A DNA stretch of 64,000 nt from Alphaproteobacteria bacterium (lineage in GTDB: Bacteria > Myxococcota_A > UBA796 > GCA-2862545): positions 3,750-67,749 of the forward strand of contig JACKEO010000023.1 of assembly GCA_020632955.1 (NCBI GenBank). The letters are read 5' to 3'. How positions within the stretch are numbered: the stretch's first letter is position 1; each line of letters opens with the position of its first letter. This document shows positions 7,283 to 15,713 of this stretch, one piece after another. A program made the translations under genes and the position numbers. Below the pieces are notes generated by a model that saw nothing but the letters and a program-made list of their open reading frames with translations, was not told where the DNA came from and did no database searches.

Positions 7283-9115
7283 ATGAACAAGTCCACCCGG
7301 ACCAGCTTCTTCGTCTTCGCTGTGGTGCTGCTGATGGTGGCGGCCTTCGTGGTCATCTCGCCCCGTCAGGAGCGCGCCACGGACGTCGGCTACTCCGACT
7401 TCGTCGAGGACGTGAAGGCGAGCCGGGTCAAGGAGGTCGTGGTCAAGGGCCAGGCCGTCCGGTACACCACGGTCACCGACGGCCGCCGCGAGACCACCTC
7501 GCCCACCGAGCAGGCGCCGATGCTCGCGCTGCTCGACGAGTACGAGGTGCCCCGCAAGTTCGAGGAGGCGGGCGACGAGGATCTCGTCTGGAACCTGCTC
7601 TTCGGCGTGCTGCCCCTCGTCGTCGTGGTGCTGCTCTTCTTCTGGTTCATGCGGAACCTGCAGGGCACGAACGGCCGCGCGATGAACTTCGGGAAGTCGC
7701 GGGCCAAGCTGCAGACCGAGGGCAGCCGCCGCTTCACCTTCGAGGACGTCGCCGGCATCGACGAGGTGAAGGACGAGCTCGAGGAGATCATCGACTTCCT
7801 CAAGGACCCGCGGAAGTTCACGCGCCTCGGCGGTCGCATCCCCAAGGGCGTGCTGCTCATGGGTCCCCCGGGCACCGGCAAGACCCTGCTGGCCCGTGCG
7901 GTGGCCGGCGAGGCCGGCGTGCCCTTCTTCTCGATCTCCGGGTCGGACTTCGTCGAGATGTTCGTGGGCGTGGGCGCCAGCCGGGTCCGCGACCTCTTCG
8001 AGCAGGGCAAGAAGCAGGCGCCCTGCATCATCTTCATCGACGAGATCGACGCGGTGGGCCGCCAGCGCGGCGCGGGCATGGGCGGTGGTCACGACGAACG
8101 CGAGCAGACGCTCAACCAGCTGCTGGTCGAGATGGACGGCTTCGAGGGCACCGAGGGCGTGATCATCATCGCGGCCACGAACCGGCCCGACGTGCTGGAT
8201 CCGGCGCTGCTGCGTCCCGGCCGCTTCGATCGCCGCATCGTGGTGCCCAACCCCGACGTGAAGGGGCGCCAGCGCATCCTCGAGATCCACACCCGGCGCA
8301 TCCCGATGGGCGACGACGTGCAGCTCGGCGTCATCGCCAAGGGCACCCCCGGCTTCTCGGGCGCCGACCTCGAGAACCTCTGCAACGAGGCCGCCCTGCT
8401 CGCCGCCCGCATGGACAAGAAGCAGGTCGACATGGGCGATCTGCTCGAGGCCCGCGAGAAGATCGTCATGGGCCCCGAGCGCCGCAGCCTGGTGATGCCC
8501 GACGAGGAGCGCCGGTCCACGGCCTACCACGAGGCCGGCCACGCGCTCATCGCCCACCTCCTGCCCGGGCACGACCCGGTCCAGAAGATCACCATCGTGC
8601 CCCGCGGGCGCGCGCTGGGCGTCACCTGGACGCTGCCCAGCGAGGACCGCCTGTCGATGACCCGCCAGGGCATGTACAAGCAGCTGTCGATGATGATGGG
8701 CGGGCGCGCGGCCGAGGAGGTGGCGCTCCACGAGATCACCGGCGGGGCGAGCAACGACCTGCTCAAGGCCACGCGCATCGCCCGCCACATGGTGTGCAAC
8801 CTCGGCATGAGCGACGAGCTCGGCCCGGTGAACTGGGGCGACGACGACGGCGAGCCCTTCCTCGGCCGCACCTTCGCGCGCTCGCCGCACTACTCCGAGG
8901 CCACCGCTCGCCGGATCGACGAGGAGGTGAAGAAGATCCTCGACCAGGCCTACGCGGCGGCCCGCACGATCCTCACGCACAACCTCCACGTGCTGCACCG
9001 CGTGGCCCAGAGCCTCATCGAGCGGGAGTCGCTCGACCACGAGGAGTTCTCGGCGCTGGTGGACGAGGCGGGGCCGGTGGTGCCGGCCGACGACCTGGGC
9101 TGGATGGGCGTCTAG
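7283..9115 (+). CDS. ftsH: ATP-dependent zinc metalloprotease FtsH
   Basis: Membrane-anchored AAA+ protease for quality control of membrane and short-lived proteins. 610 residues: first membrane segment about residues 8-27, periplasmic part with YSDFVEDVKASRVKEV, second membrane segment about 107-127 (LLFGVLPLVVVVLLFFWFM), Walker A GPPGTGKT near residue 195, Walker B IIFIDEIDAVGRQR, second-region-of-homology GRFDR, zinc site HEAGH near residue 415, and GGASNDLLKAT. CAGGAGC precedes the ATG. A TAGAAC motif lies 61 nt upstream, so it may have its own promoter as well as read-through from tilS. Confidence 0.97.
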   Translation: MNKSTRTSFFVFAVVLLMVAAFVVISPRQERATDVGYSDFVEDVKASRVKEVVVKGQAVRYTTVTDGRRETTSPTEQAPMLALLDEYEVPRKFEEAGDEDLVWNLLFGVLPLVVVVLLFFWFMRNLQGTNGRAMNFGKSRAKLQTEGSRRFTFEDVAGIDEVKDELEEIIDFLKDPRKFTRLGGRIPKGVLLMGPPGTGKTLLARAVAGEAGVPFFSISGSDFVEMFVGVGASRVRDLFEQGKKQAPCIIFIDEIDAVGRQRGAGMGGGHDEREQTLNQLLVEMDGFEGTEGVIIIAATNRPDVLDPALLRPGRFDRRIVVPNPDVKGRQRILEIHTRRIPMGDDVQLGVIAKGTPGFSGADLENLCNEAALLAARMDKKQVDMGDLLEAREKIVMGPERRSLVMPDEERRSTAYHEAGHALIAHLLPGHDPVQKITIVPRGRALGVTWTLPSEDRLSMTRQGMYKQLSMMMGGRAAEEVALHEITGGASNDLLKATRIARHMVCNLGMSDELGPVNWGDDDGEPFLGRTFARSPHYSEATARRIDEEVKKILDQAYAAARTILTHNLHVLHRVAQSLIERESLDHEEFSALVDEAGPVVPADDLGWMGV

Positions 9116-9127
9116 GTGGGCCCGGCG

Positions 9128-9994
9128 ATGGCGCCGCACCCGATCCTCGGGGCGGCCTCACGCCGGCTCGGCCCGCGCGGCCCGCGGGTGGTGGGGGTGG
9201 TGAACGTCACCCCCGACTCCTTCAGCGACGGCGGGCGCTACCTCGATCCGCAGGTCGCCATCGCGCACGGCGTGGCCCTGGTGGAGGAGGGGGCGGACTG
9301 GCTGGACGTGGGCGGCGAGTCCACCCGGCCCGGGGCGCAGGCGCCCGGCGTGCAGGAGGAGCAGGACCGCGTGCTGCCGGTGCTGGAGGGGCTCGCGCGC
9401 GCCGTGCCGGACGTGGTGTGCTCCGTCGACACCCGACGCGGTGCCGTGGCCCGCGCGGCGCTCGCGGCAGGCGCGGGCGTGGTGAACGACGTGTCGGGCG
9501 GCCGGGATCCCGACCTGCTCGCCGCGGGCGCCGAGGCCGGCGCGGTGGTGGTGCTCGGCCACCTGCGCGGCACGCCCGACACCATGCAGGCCGACACCCG
9601 CTTCGGGGACCTGACGGCGGAGGTGCTCGGCGAGCTGCTGGCGTCGGTGGCCGCGGCCGAGCGCGCCGGCGTGCCGCGCCACCACCTGGTCGCCGACCCC
9701 GGGCTGGGCTTCGGCAAGGCGCCGCGCGACAACCCGCGGCTCTTCGGGCTGGTGCCCCGCCTGCAGGCCGAGGGGCTGGCCGTGATGATCGGGGCCTCGC
9801 GCAAGCGCTTCGTGGGCGAGCTCACCGGGCAGGCCGATCCCGCCCTGCGGGTGCATGGCAGCCTGGGCGCCGCCGTGGCGGCGATGGTGCGTGGCGCGGA
9901 CTTCCTCAGGGTGCATGATGTGCGGGCCACGATAGACGCACTCCGCGTGGCCCGAGCGTGCCTGGATGGAGAGCTGGCGGACGTGGCTGAGTGA
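9128..9994 (+). CDS. folP: Dihydropteroate synthase
   Basis: Joins p-aminobenzoate and pterin pyrophosphate in folate synthesis. Motifs: GVVNVTPDSFSDGG, DVGGESTRPGA, NDVSGG, a substrate-loop GHLRGTPDTMQ, DPGLGFGK and ASRKRFVGELTG. The family's GMP/HMRG position reads GHLRG here. About 288 residues, the usual length. ATG at 9128 was preferred to the GTG at 9116 because a GGTGGG-type ribosome site sits just before it; the GTG would abut the ftsH stop. The 3' end overlaps cdaA by 29 bp. Confidence 0.95.
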   Translation: MAPHPILGAASRRLGPRGPRVVGVVNVTPDSFSDGGRYLDPQVAIAHGVALVEEGADWLDVGGESTRPGAQAPGVQEEQDRVLPVLEGLARAVPDVVCSVDTRRGAVARAALAAGAGVVNDVSGGRDPDLLAAGAEAGAVVVLGHLRGTPDTMQADTRFGDLTAEVLGELLASVAAAERAGVPRHHLVADPGLGFGKAPRDNPRLFGLVPRLQAEGLAVMIGASRKRFVGELTGQADPALRVHGSLGAAVAAMVRGADFLRVHDVRATIDALRVARACLDGELADVAE

Positions 9995-10781
9995 GACGCC
10001 GCTGGGCACGGCAACCTTCGTCGACTGGCTCGACGTCCTGCTGCTGGCCGCGCTGCTGTATGCCGTCATCCGCGTGCTCCGTGGCACGCGGGCCCTGCAG
10101 AGCCTGTTGGGCCTCGGCGTGGCCGGCTTCGTCTACCTGGCGGCCCAGGCGGCGGGCCTCACCACGCTGAAGTGGGTGCTCGACGGGCTGCTGGTCTACG
10201 CCGTGCTCGTGGTGATCATCCTCTTCCAGGAGGACATCCGGCGGGTGCTGGTGCAGGCGGGCAACACCATCTTCGCCGGGTCGGCCGCCCAGGGCCTCGC
10301 CGACGCCAACCTCCGCGAGGAGGTGATCAAGGCGATGTTCGCGCTGGCCAACCGCAAGATCGGCGCGCTGGTGGCGCTGGAGCGCGCGGCCTCGCTGGAG
10401 CCGTACGCCGAGGGCGCCCACCCGGTGGACGCGGTGGTCACCACCGAGCTGCTCCAGTCGCTCTTCCACCCCTCCAGCCCGGTGCACGACGGCGCCATCG
10501 TGGTGCGCGAGGGCCGGGTGTCGAAGGCCGGCGTCTTCCTGCCCATCTCGCTCACCAAGGATCTGCCGAAGGTGTACGGCACGCGGCACCGCGCGGCCAT
10601 CGGCCTCACGGAGCGCACCGACGCCATCTGCCTGCTCGTGAGCGAGGAGCGCGGCACGGTGGCGGTGGTCTCCGACGGGCGCGTGGAGCCGGTGAGCGAC
10701 CCGAACGACCTGCGGCAGAAGCTCGAGGAGGTGCTGGGACGCACCGTGGCCTCGCCCGCGCCGGAGGTGGTCCGTGCCTGA
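9966..10781 (+). CDS. cdaA: Diadenylate cyclase CdaA
   Basis: Makes cyclic di-AMP from two ATP. 271 residues: three membrane helices in the first 90 residues (around 22-40, 46-65 and 72-88), a short coiled linker, then a DisA_N/DAC domain with the signature HDGAIVV, GTRHRAAIGLTE and SEERGTVAVV. The neighbours cdaR and glmM form the conserved c-di-AMP module, in which CdaR and GlmM bind and modulate the cyclase. Coupled to folP by overlap and to cdaR by 8 bp. Confidence 0.95.
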   Translation: MESWRTWLSETPLGTATFVDWLDVLLLAALLYAVIRVLRGTRALQSLLGLGVAGFVYLAAQAAGLTTLKWVLDGLLVYAVLVVIILFQEDIRRVLVQAGNTIFAGSAAQGLADANLREEVIKAMFALANRKIGALVALERAASLEPYAEGAHPVDAVVTTELLQSLFHPSSPVHDGAIVVREGRVSKAGVFLPISLTKDLPKVYGTRHRAAIGLTERTDAICLLVSEERGTVAVVSDGRVEPVSDPNDLRQKLEEVLGRTVASPAPEVVRA

Positions 10782-11730
10782 GCGCGTACGCCTCGTCCTC
10801 CGGGCCCTGGTCGACGACCCGTTCACCAAGCTGGCGGCGCTGCTGCTGGCCTTCGCCGCGTGGCTGTGGGTCCAGTACCAGGAGACCGACAAGGGGCTGG
10901 TGCGCGTGGGCCTGGAGTTTCGCCTGCCCGACGGCCTCGTCACCCTCGACGACCCGACGCTGTGGAAGGTGGCGCAGGTGGAGGGGCCGCGCGTGGCCGT
11001 GCGCCGCGCGCGCAACGCCACGGCCTCCATCACCGTGGACCTGACGACCGAGACGCTGGGGCCGGTGGTGCGGGTGCTCGACCCGGGCCAGGTGGAGGGG
11101 CTCCCCGGCGGTGTGCGCGTGGAGGGCTTCACCGACGAGGGGGAGGTGCGGGTCACGCTGGACGAGGTGCTGCGGCGCCGCGTGGCCGTGCTGCCGCAGT
11201 TCGTGGGGCGGCCGGCCGAGCACCACCAGCTGGGACGCACCCTGCTCGAGCCCGACGTGGTGGAGGTGGAGGGCGCGCGCAGCCGGGTGGAGGGCGTGGT
11301 GGACGTGCGCACCGTGCCCATCGACGTGTCCGGGTGGACGGAGGACACGCGCCTGGCGGTGCAGCTCGACCTGCCGCGGGGCATCCGTCCCGTGGAACCC
11401 TGGAAGGGCACCGCGCAGGTGGCCGTGGCCTCGCTGCTCACCGTGCAGCGCTTCGACGAGGTGCGCGTGGTGGTGCCCGCGCCCGGCTGGGAGCCCGGCG
11501 ACGGCTTCGACCGCATCTCGGTGCAGCTGAGGGGGCCGCGCGACGCGGTGCGCCAGATCCCGCCGCAGCAGGTGCTGGCGGTGGTGGAGCTGCCCGATCC
11601 GCCCCAGGGCGAGGTCTACACCGTGGCCTTCGAGGCCGAGGTGGCGCCGCGGTACACGCTGGTCTTCCCGCGGTCGCCGGGCATCGAGGTGGCGGTGGAG
11701 CCGCCCCCCCTGCAGGTGGTGCGGCGGTGA
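10774..11730 (+). CDS. cdaR: CdaR/YbbR-domain regulator of CdaA
   Basis: 318 residues with one N-terminal membrane helix (KLAALLLAFAAWLWVQYQ), followed by repeated YbbR domains exposed outside the cytoplasm; typical strings are GVRVEGFTDEGEVRVTLDEVLRRRVAVLP and SRVEGVVDVRTVPIDVSG. CdaR is the membrane partner that tunes CdaA. GTG start at 10774 inside the 3' end of cdaA; the last codon overlaps the glmM GTG. Confidence 0.88.
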   Translation: MPERVRLVLRALVDDPFTKLAALLLAFAAWLWVQYQETDKGLVRVGLEFRLPDGLVTLDDPTLWKVAQVEGPRVAVRRARNATASITVDLTTETLGPVVRVLDPGQVEGLPGGVRVEGFTDEGEVRVTLDEVLRRRVAVLPQFVGRPAEHHQLGRTLLEPDVVEVEGARSRVEGVVDVRTVPIDVSGWTEDTRLAVQLDLPRGIRPVEPWKGTAQVAVASLLTVQRFDEVRVVVPAPGWEPGDGFDRISVQLRGPRDAVRQIPPQQVLAVVELPDPPQGEVYTVAFEAEVAPRYTLVFPRSPGIEVAVEPPPLQVVRR

Positions 11731-13022
11731 GGTTCGGCACCGACGGGATCCGCGGTCCCGCCGGATCGTGGCCCCTCGATGCGGCGGGCGCAGCCCGGGT
11801 GGGCCACGCCGCGGCACGATACGCGCGGGCGGGCGGGGGCACCACGGTCCTGGTGGGGCGCGACACCCGCCCCAGCGGACCCGGACTCGTCGACGGCGTG
11901 GTCCGTGGCATCCAGGCCGTGCCCGGCGTGCGCGCGGTGGACGCGGGGGTGGTGCCCACGGGCGGGCTCGCCGAGGCGGTGGCGGCGCAGGGCGAGGGCG
12001 CCGTGGGCGTGATGGTCACCGCGTCGCACAACCCCGCGAGCGACAACGGCTTCAAGGTGCTGCTCGAGGGTGGCCGCAAGCCGGAGGACGACGAGCTGGC
12101 GACCCTGGAGGCCCTGCTGGCGCTGGAGGTGCCCCCTGCCGTGCACCACGGGCGGGAGCGTCTCGACGCCGTGGCGGCCTACGTGCGGCGCGTGGGGGAG
12201 GTGGGCCTGCAGGGCGTCGACCTCCGCGGACGCCGCATCGCCGTCGACCTCGCGCATGGTGCGGCGACGGCGGCGTGGCCCGCGCTGCAGGCCGTGCTCG
12301 CCGGCGTGGAGCTCGTGGGCCGCGGCCTCGGAGACGGGCGCATCAACGACGGCGTGGGCAGCGAGCACCCCGAGGGCCTCGCCGCGCTGGTGCGTGCCGA
12401 GCGGTGCGACGCGGGCCTCGCCGTCGACGGCGATGGCGATCGCTGCCTCCTCGTGGACGAGCGGGGCGAGATCGTGCCCGGCGACGCCCTCATCGGCCTG
12501 CTCGCCGCCGGCCTCGGCGTGCAGCGGCTGGCCGTGAGCGTGATGTCGAGCCTGGCGCTGGAGGCCGCCCTGCCGGGCGTGGAGGTGCTGCGCACCCCGG
12601 TGGGCGACCGCCACCTGGCCGAGGCCATCCGCACCCGGGGGGCCACGCTGGGCGGCGAGGAGAGCGGGCACGTGCTGTTCGCGGACGCCCTGGTGGGCGG
12701 AGACGGCCTGGTGACCGGCCTGCGGGCCCTGGGCGTGGCCTGGCGTCGCGCGTCCACGCTGTCGGCGGCCGTGGTGCCGTTCGCGCCGTGGCCCCGACGG
12801 CTCACGAAGGTGCGCGTGGCGGCCCGCCTGCCGCTGGCCGAGGTGGGGGCCGTGCAGGCCGCGGAGGCGGTGGCGCGGGCGCGCGTGGGCCCGGGGCGCA
12901 CCTTCCTGCGCTACTCCGGGACCGAGCCCGTCCTCCGCGTGCTGGTGGAGGGGCCCGACCCGCAGGCCGTGGACGCCGCGAGCACCGCGCTCACGGCGGC
13001 CTGCCAGGAGGCGCTCGGATGA
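11727..13022 (+). CDS. glmM: Phosphoglucosamine mutase
   Basis: Converts glucosamine-6-phosphate to glucosamine-1-phosphate for peptidoglycan and LPS precursors. 431 residues. Opens with RFGTDGIRGPAG; phosphoserine loop VTASHNPASDNGFKV; metal loop DGDGDRCLLVD; substrate loop GGEESGHVLF; phosphate-binding RYSGTEPVLRVLVEG at the C-terminus. Last gene of the cdaA-cdaR-glmM group; GTG overlaps the cdaR stop and the end overlaps the next ATG. As part of the c-di-AMP module it may also bind CdaA. Confidence 0.95.
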   Translation: MRFGTDGIRGPAGSWPLDAAGAARVGHAAARYARAGGGTTVLVGRDTRPSGPGLVDGVVRGIQAVPGVRAVDAGVVPTGGLAEAVAAQGEGAVGVMVTASHNPASDNGFKVLLEGGRKPEDDELATLEALLALEVPPAVHHGRERLDAVAAYVRRVGEVGLQGVDLRGRRIAVDLAHGAATAAWPALQAVLAGVELVGRGLGDGRINDGVGSEHPEGLAALVRAERCDAGLAVDGDGDRCLLVDERGEIVPGDALIGLLAAGLGVQRLAVSVMSSLALEAALPGVEVLRTPVGDRHLAEAIRTRGATLGGEESGHVLFADALVGGDGLVTGLRALGVAWRRASTLSAAVVPFAPWPRRLTKVRVAARLPLAEVGAVQAAEAVARARVGPGRTFLRYSGTEPVLRVLVEGPDPQAVDAASTALTAACQEALG

Positions 13023-14476
13023 TCCCCGTGTGGAGCCGGGCAGGGGCGCGGGCGGCAGACCGCGAGGCCAGCGAGGGGCTCGGGCTGCCGAGCTGGGGCC
13101 TCATGGAGGTGGCGAGCCGCGGCCTCGCCGAGGTGGTGCGCGCCCACCCGGGATCCGAGCGCGGCGTGGTGGTGGTGTGCGGTCCGGGGAACAACGGCGG
13201 CGACGGCTTCGGCTGCGCGCGCTGGCTGCACCGGGCGGGCGTGCCCGTGGCCACCCTGGCGGCCGTGCCCACGCACACCGGGGATGCCGGCCTGGCCCGC
13301 GAGGCCGCGCGGCGCGCGGGGGTGCCCGAGGTGCAGACCCTGGGGGAGGCCGGGCTGCTGGTCGACGCGCTGTTCGGCACGGGCCTCACGCGCCCGGTGG
13401 AGGGCGAGCTTGCGGAGCTCCTCGCCGCCATGGAGGCCCACGGGGCGCCGGTGGTCGCGGCCGACCTGCCCTCGGGCCTGGATGCCGACACCGGGCAGGT
13501 CCACGGACGCTCGCTCCACGCCGCCACCACGGTCTCCTTCGGCGGCGGAAAGCAGGGCCTGTACGCCGGAGAAGGTCCCCGGAGGTCAGGTCGCGTCGAG
13601 GTGGTGGACCTGGGGCTCGATCCGGCGCTGCGGCAGGCCGAGGTGGCGGATGCGGGCGCGCTCGCCGCGCTGTGGCCGGTGCGCGCGGTCGACACCTTCA
13701 AGACGCGCCAGGGGCGCCTCCTGATCATCGCCGGGTCGTCCCGCATGGCGGGGGCGGCCATGCTCTGCGCCCACGGCGCCCTGGCCGGCGGCGCGGGCCT
13801 CATCACCCTGATGGCGCCCGAGCGCGCGTGGCCGCGGCTCACGGCGCTGCGGCCCGAGATCATGCTGGTGTCGGGGGGGCCCGAGGACGTCTGGGATGGG
13901 CGACCGGGGCTCGGGCTGGACTCCAACGCGATCGCCATCGGGCCGGGTCTGGGGAGCGGCATGTACCCCTCCGACCACACGCGGAAGAAGCTGCTCGAGC
14001 TCGACGCGATGTGGGAGCGGCCGATGGTGGTCGACGCCGACGCGCTGGCGGCCGTGGGGACCTCGGTGGGCCCGCGCGTCCTCACCCCCCACCCGGGCGA
14101 GGCCGCCCGACGCCTGGGCTGCACCACCGCCGAGATCGAGGCCGACCGCTTCGCGGCGGTCCGTCGCCTCGCCGGTGGCCAGACGGTGGGCCTCCTCAAG
14201 GGACCGCGCACCCTCGTGGCGCGCGCGGAGGGGCCGGTGTCGATCAACCCCACGGGCAACCCGGTGCTGGCCAGCGGGGGCACCGGGGACGTGCTCACGG
14301 GCGTGATCGGCGCGCTGCTCGCCCAGGGGGTGGACCCCTGGGACGCCGCGCGGCTGGGCGCCTGGGTGCACGGGCTGGCCGGCGACCTCCTCGCGGCGCG
14401 GCGCAGCCAGGGCTGGGGTGCCGCCGACGTGGCCGCAGCGATCCCCGACGCGGTGGAGGCGCTGCGTCGGGCCTGA
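13019..14476 (+). CDS. nnr: Bifunctional NAD(P)HX epimerase / ADP-dependent NAD(P)HX dehydratase
   Basis: Repairs hydrated NADH/NADPH. 485 residues. The N-terminal epimerase (YjeF_N) part shows VVCGPGNNGGDGFGCARWL, VDALFGTGLTRPVEG and DLPSGLDADTGQVHG. The C-terminal kinase-like dehydratase part (from about residue 225) shows FKTRQGRLLIIAGS, GPGLGSG, DADALAAVG, LTPHPGEAARRLG, LLKGPRTLV and NPTGNPVLASGGTGDVLTG. Overlaps glmM by 4 bp. It is followed by about 55 bp before tsaE, a common order. Confidence 0.95.
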   Translation: MIPVWSRAGARAADREASEGLGLPSWGLMEVASRGLAEVVRAHPGSERGVVVVCGPGNNGGDGFGCARWLHRAGVPVATLAAVPTHTGDAGLAREAARRAGVPEVQTLGEAGLLVDALFGTGLTRPVEGELAELLAAMEAHGAPVVAADLPSGLDADTGQVHGRSLHAATTVSFGGGKQGLYAGEGPRRSGRVEVVDLGLDPALRQAEVADAGALAALWPVRAVDTFKTRQGRLLIIAGSSRMAGAAMLCAHGALAGGAGLITLMAPERAWPRLTALRPEIMLVSGGPEDVWDGRPGLGLDSNAIAIGPGLGSGMYPSDHTRKKLLELDAMWERPMVVDADALAAVGTSVGPRVLTPHPGEAARRLGCTTAEIEADRFAAVRRLAGGQTVGLLKGPRTLVARAEGPVSINPTGNPVLASGGTGDVLTGVIGALLAQGVDPWDAARLGAWVHGLAGDLLAARRSQGWGAADVAAAIPDAVEALRRA

Positions 14477-14530
14477 CCAGCGGCCTCCCGCTTCCTTGAC
14501 GGGGCGCGATGCCCACGGGAGGGAGGGCCC

Positions 14531-14989
14531 ATGCGCGTGCTGCACACCACCTCCGTCGACGAGACCCGCGCCCTCGGGGCCGCCCTGGGGCGGCTCGCCC
14601 TTCCGGGCACCGTGGTGGCGCTCGTGGGCGACCTCGGTGCGGGCAAGACGGCCTTCGCCCAGGGGGTGGGCGAGGGCCTCGGGCTGGCCCACGGGGTGCA
14701 GTCGCCCACCTTCGTGCTGGTCGACGAGCACCATGGCGGGCGCCTGCCGCTCGTGCACGCGGATCTCTACCGGCTGGAGGAGGCAGGCCAGCTCGAGCAG
14801 CTCGGCCTCGAGGAGCGGCTGGAGGCCGGCGATGCGGTGGGTCTCGTGGAGTGGGCCGATCGCTTCCCCCACGTGCTGCCCGCCGATCATCTGGAGGTGC
14901 GGCTGGTCCACGACGGAGCGCGGCGCCGCCTCGAGATCGAGGCCACCGGCCCGTGGCATGCACGCCTGGCGGAGCGGCTCGGTGCCTGA
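14531..14989 (+). CDS. tsaE: tRNA threonylcarbamoyladenosine biosynthesis ATPase TsaE
   Basis: ATPase that drives the TsaB-TsaD complex for t6A at A37 of ANN-reading tRNAs. 152 residues with the P-loop GDLGAGKT at 33-40, the QSPTFVLVDEH switch, LVHADLYRLE and GLVEWADRFP. GGGAGG lies just upstream of the ATG. The 3' end overlaps the next reading frame by 8 bp. Confidence 0.95.
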   Translation: MRVLHTTSVDETRALGAALGRLALPGTVVALVGDLGAGKTAFAQGVGEGLGLAHGVQSPTFVLVDEHHGGRLPLVHADLYRLEEAGQLEQLGLEERLEAGDAVGLVEWADRFPHVLPADHLEVRLVHDGARRRLEIEATGPWHARLAERLGA

Positions 14990-15713
14990 GGTGCGCCTGC
15001 GGCCGCCGCGCGAGCCGGCCTCGGAGCGGGGCCTGCTCGGGCTCGCCTTCCTCGCCGTGCTCACGGGGGCTGCGCTGCTCACGCGTCCCCTGTGGACCCC
15101 ACGGCCGGCGCCGGGCCTGCTCGTGGAGGTGCAGGGCGAGGTGGCCGCGCCCGGGGCCTACCTCGTCGATCCGCCCACCCTGGCGGCGGCGGTGGAGGCG
15201 GCGGGTGGCCTGTCCGACGGCGTGCCCGACACGCCGCTGGAGCCCGGGGATGCCGTGCTCGTCGGCTTCGGCGGGGTGCGCGTGGTGCCGGCCGGCGATC
15301 CGCTGCTGGTCGCGGTGCCCGTGGACGTGAACGTCCACGGGGTGGACGCCCTGGCGGCGGTGCCGGGCCTGTCGCTGCGCCTGGCCGAGGCCATCGTCGC
15401 GGGCCGCGCCGGCGAGCCCTACTTCGAGCTCGACGACCTCGCGCGGGTGCCTGGGCTCGACGCCGACGCCATCGATCTCGTGGCCCCCTTCCTCACGGTG
15501 GGGGTGGTGGGTCCCCGGCCGCCGGTCGACGTGAACGTGGCCACGGCCCGCCAGCTGGAGCGCCTGCCGGGCATCGGTCCCACCCTGGCCGCGCGCATCG
15601 TGGAGGACCGGGGGGCGCGGGGCCCCTTCGCCACGCTGGCTGCGCTGCGTCGCGTGCGGGGGGTGGGCGACCGCACCCTGGAGGCCCTCGAGGGCCGGGC
15701 GGTGGCGCGGTGA
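14982..15713 (+). CDS. ComEA-like protein: membrane anchor, SLBB-like domain and two helix-hairpin-helix units
   Basis: 243 residues. Membrane helix about residues 18-36 (LLGLAFLAVLTGAALL), then a soluble-ligand-binding-beta-grasp-like part (LLVEVQGEVAAPGAYLV, LAAAVEAAGGL, GDAVLVGFGGVRVV). Two DNA-binding-type HhH units follow: VDVNVHGVDALAAVPGLSLRLAEAIV and VDVNVATARQLERLPGIGPTLAARIV, the latter ending RRVRGVGDRTLEAL. This is the layout of ComEA, the membrane DNA receptor in natural transformation. Other competence genes are not in the window. GTG at 14982 is inside tsaE; GTG at 14991 is an alternative. Confidence 0.8.
   Translation: MPEVRLRPPREPASERGLLGLAFLAVLTGAALLTRPLWTPRPAPGLLVEVQGEVAAPGAYLVDPPTLAAAVEAAGGLSDGVPDTPLEPGDAVLVGFGGVRVVPAGDPLLVAVPVDVNVHGVDALAAVPGLSLRLAEAIVAGRAGEPYFELDDLARVPGLDADAIDLVAPFLTVGVVGPRPPVDVNVATARQLERLPGIGPTLAARIVEDRGARGPFATLAALRRVRGVGDRTLEALEGRAVAR

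Noticed and set aside
14496..14515. TTGACG before tsaE considered as a -35 box
   Set aside because: No -10-like sequence at about 17 bp downstream; the next AT-containing hexamer is far too close.
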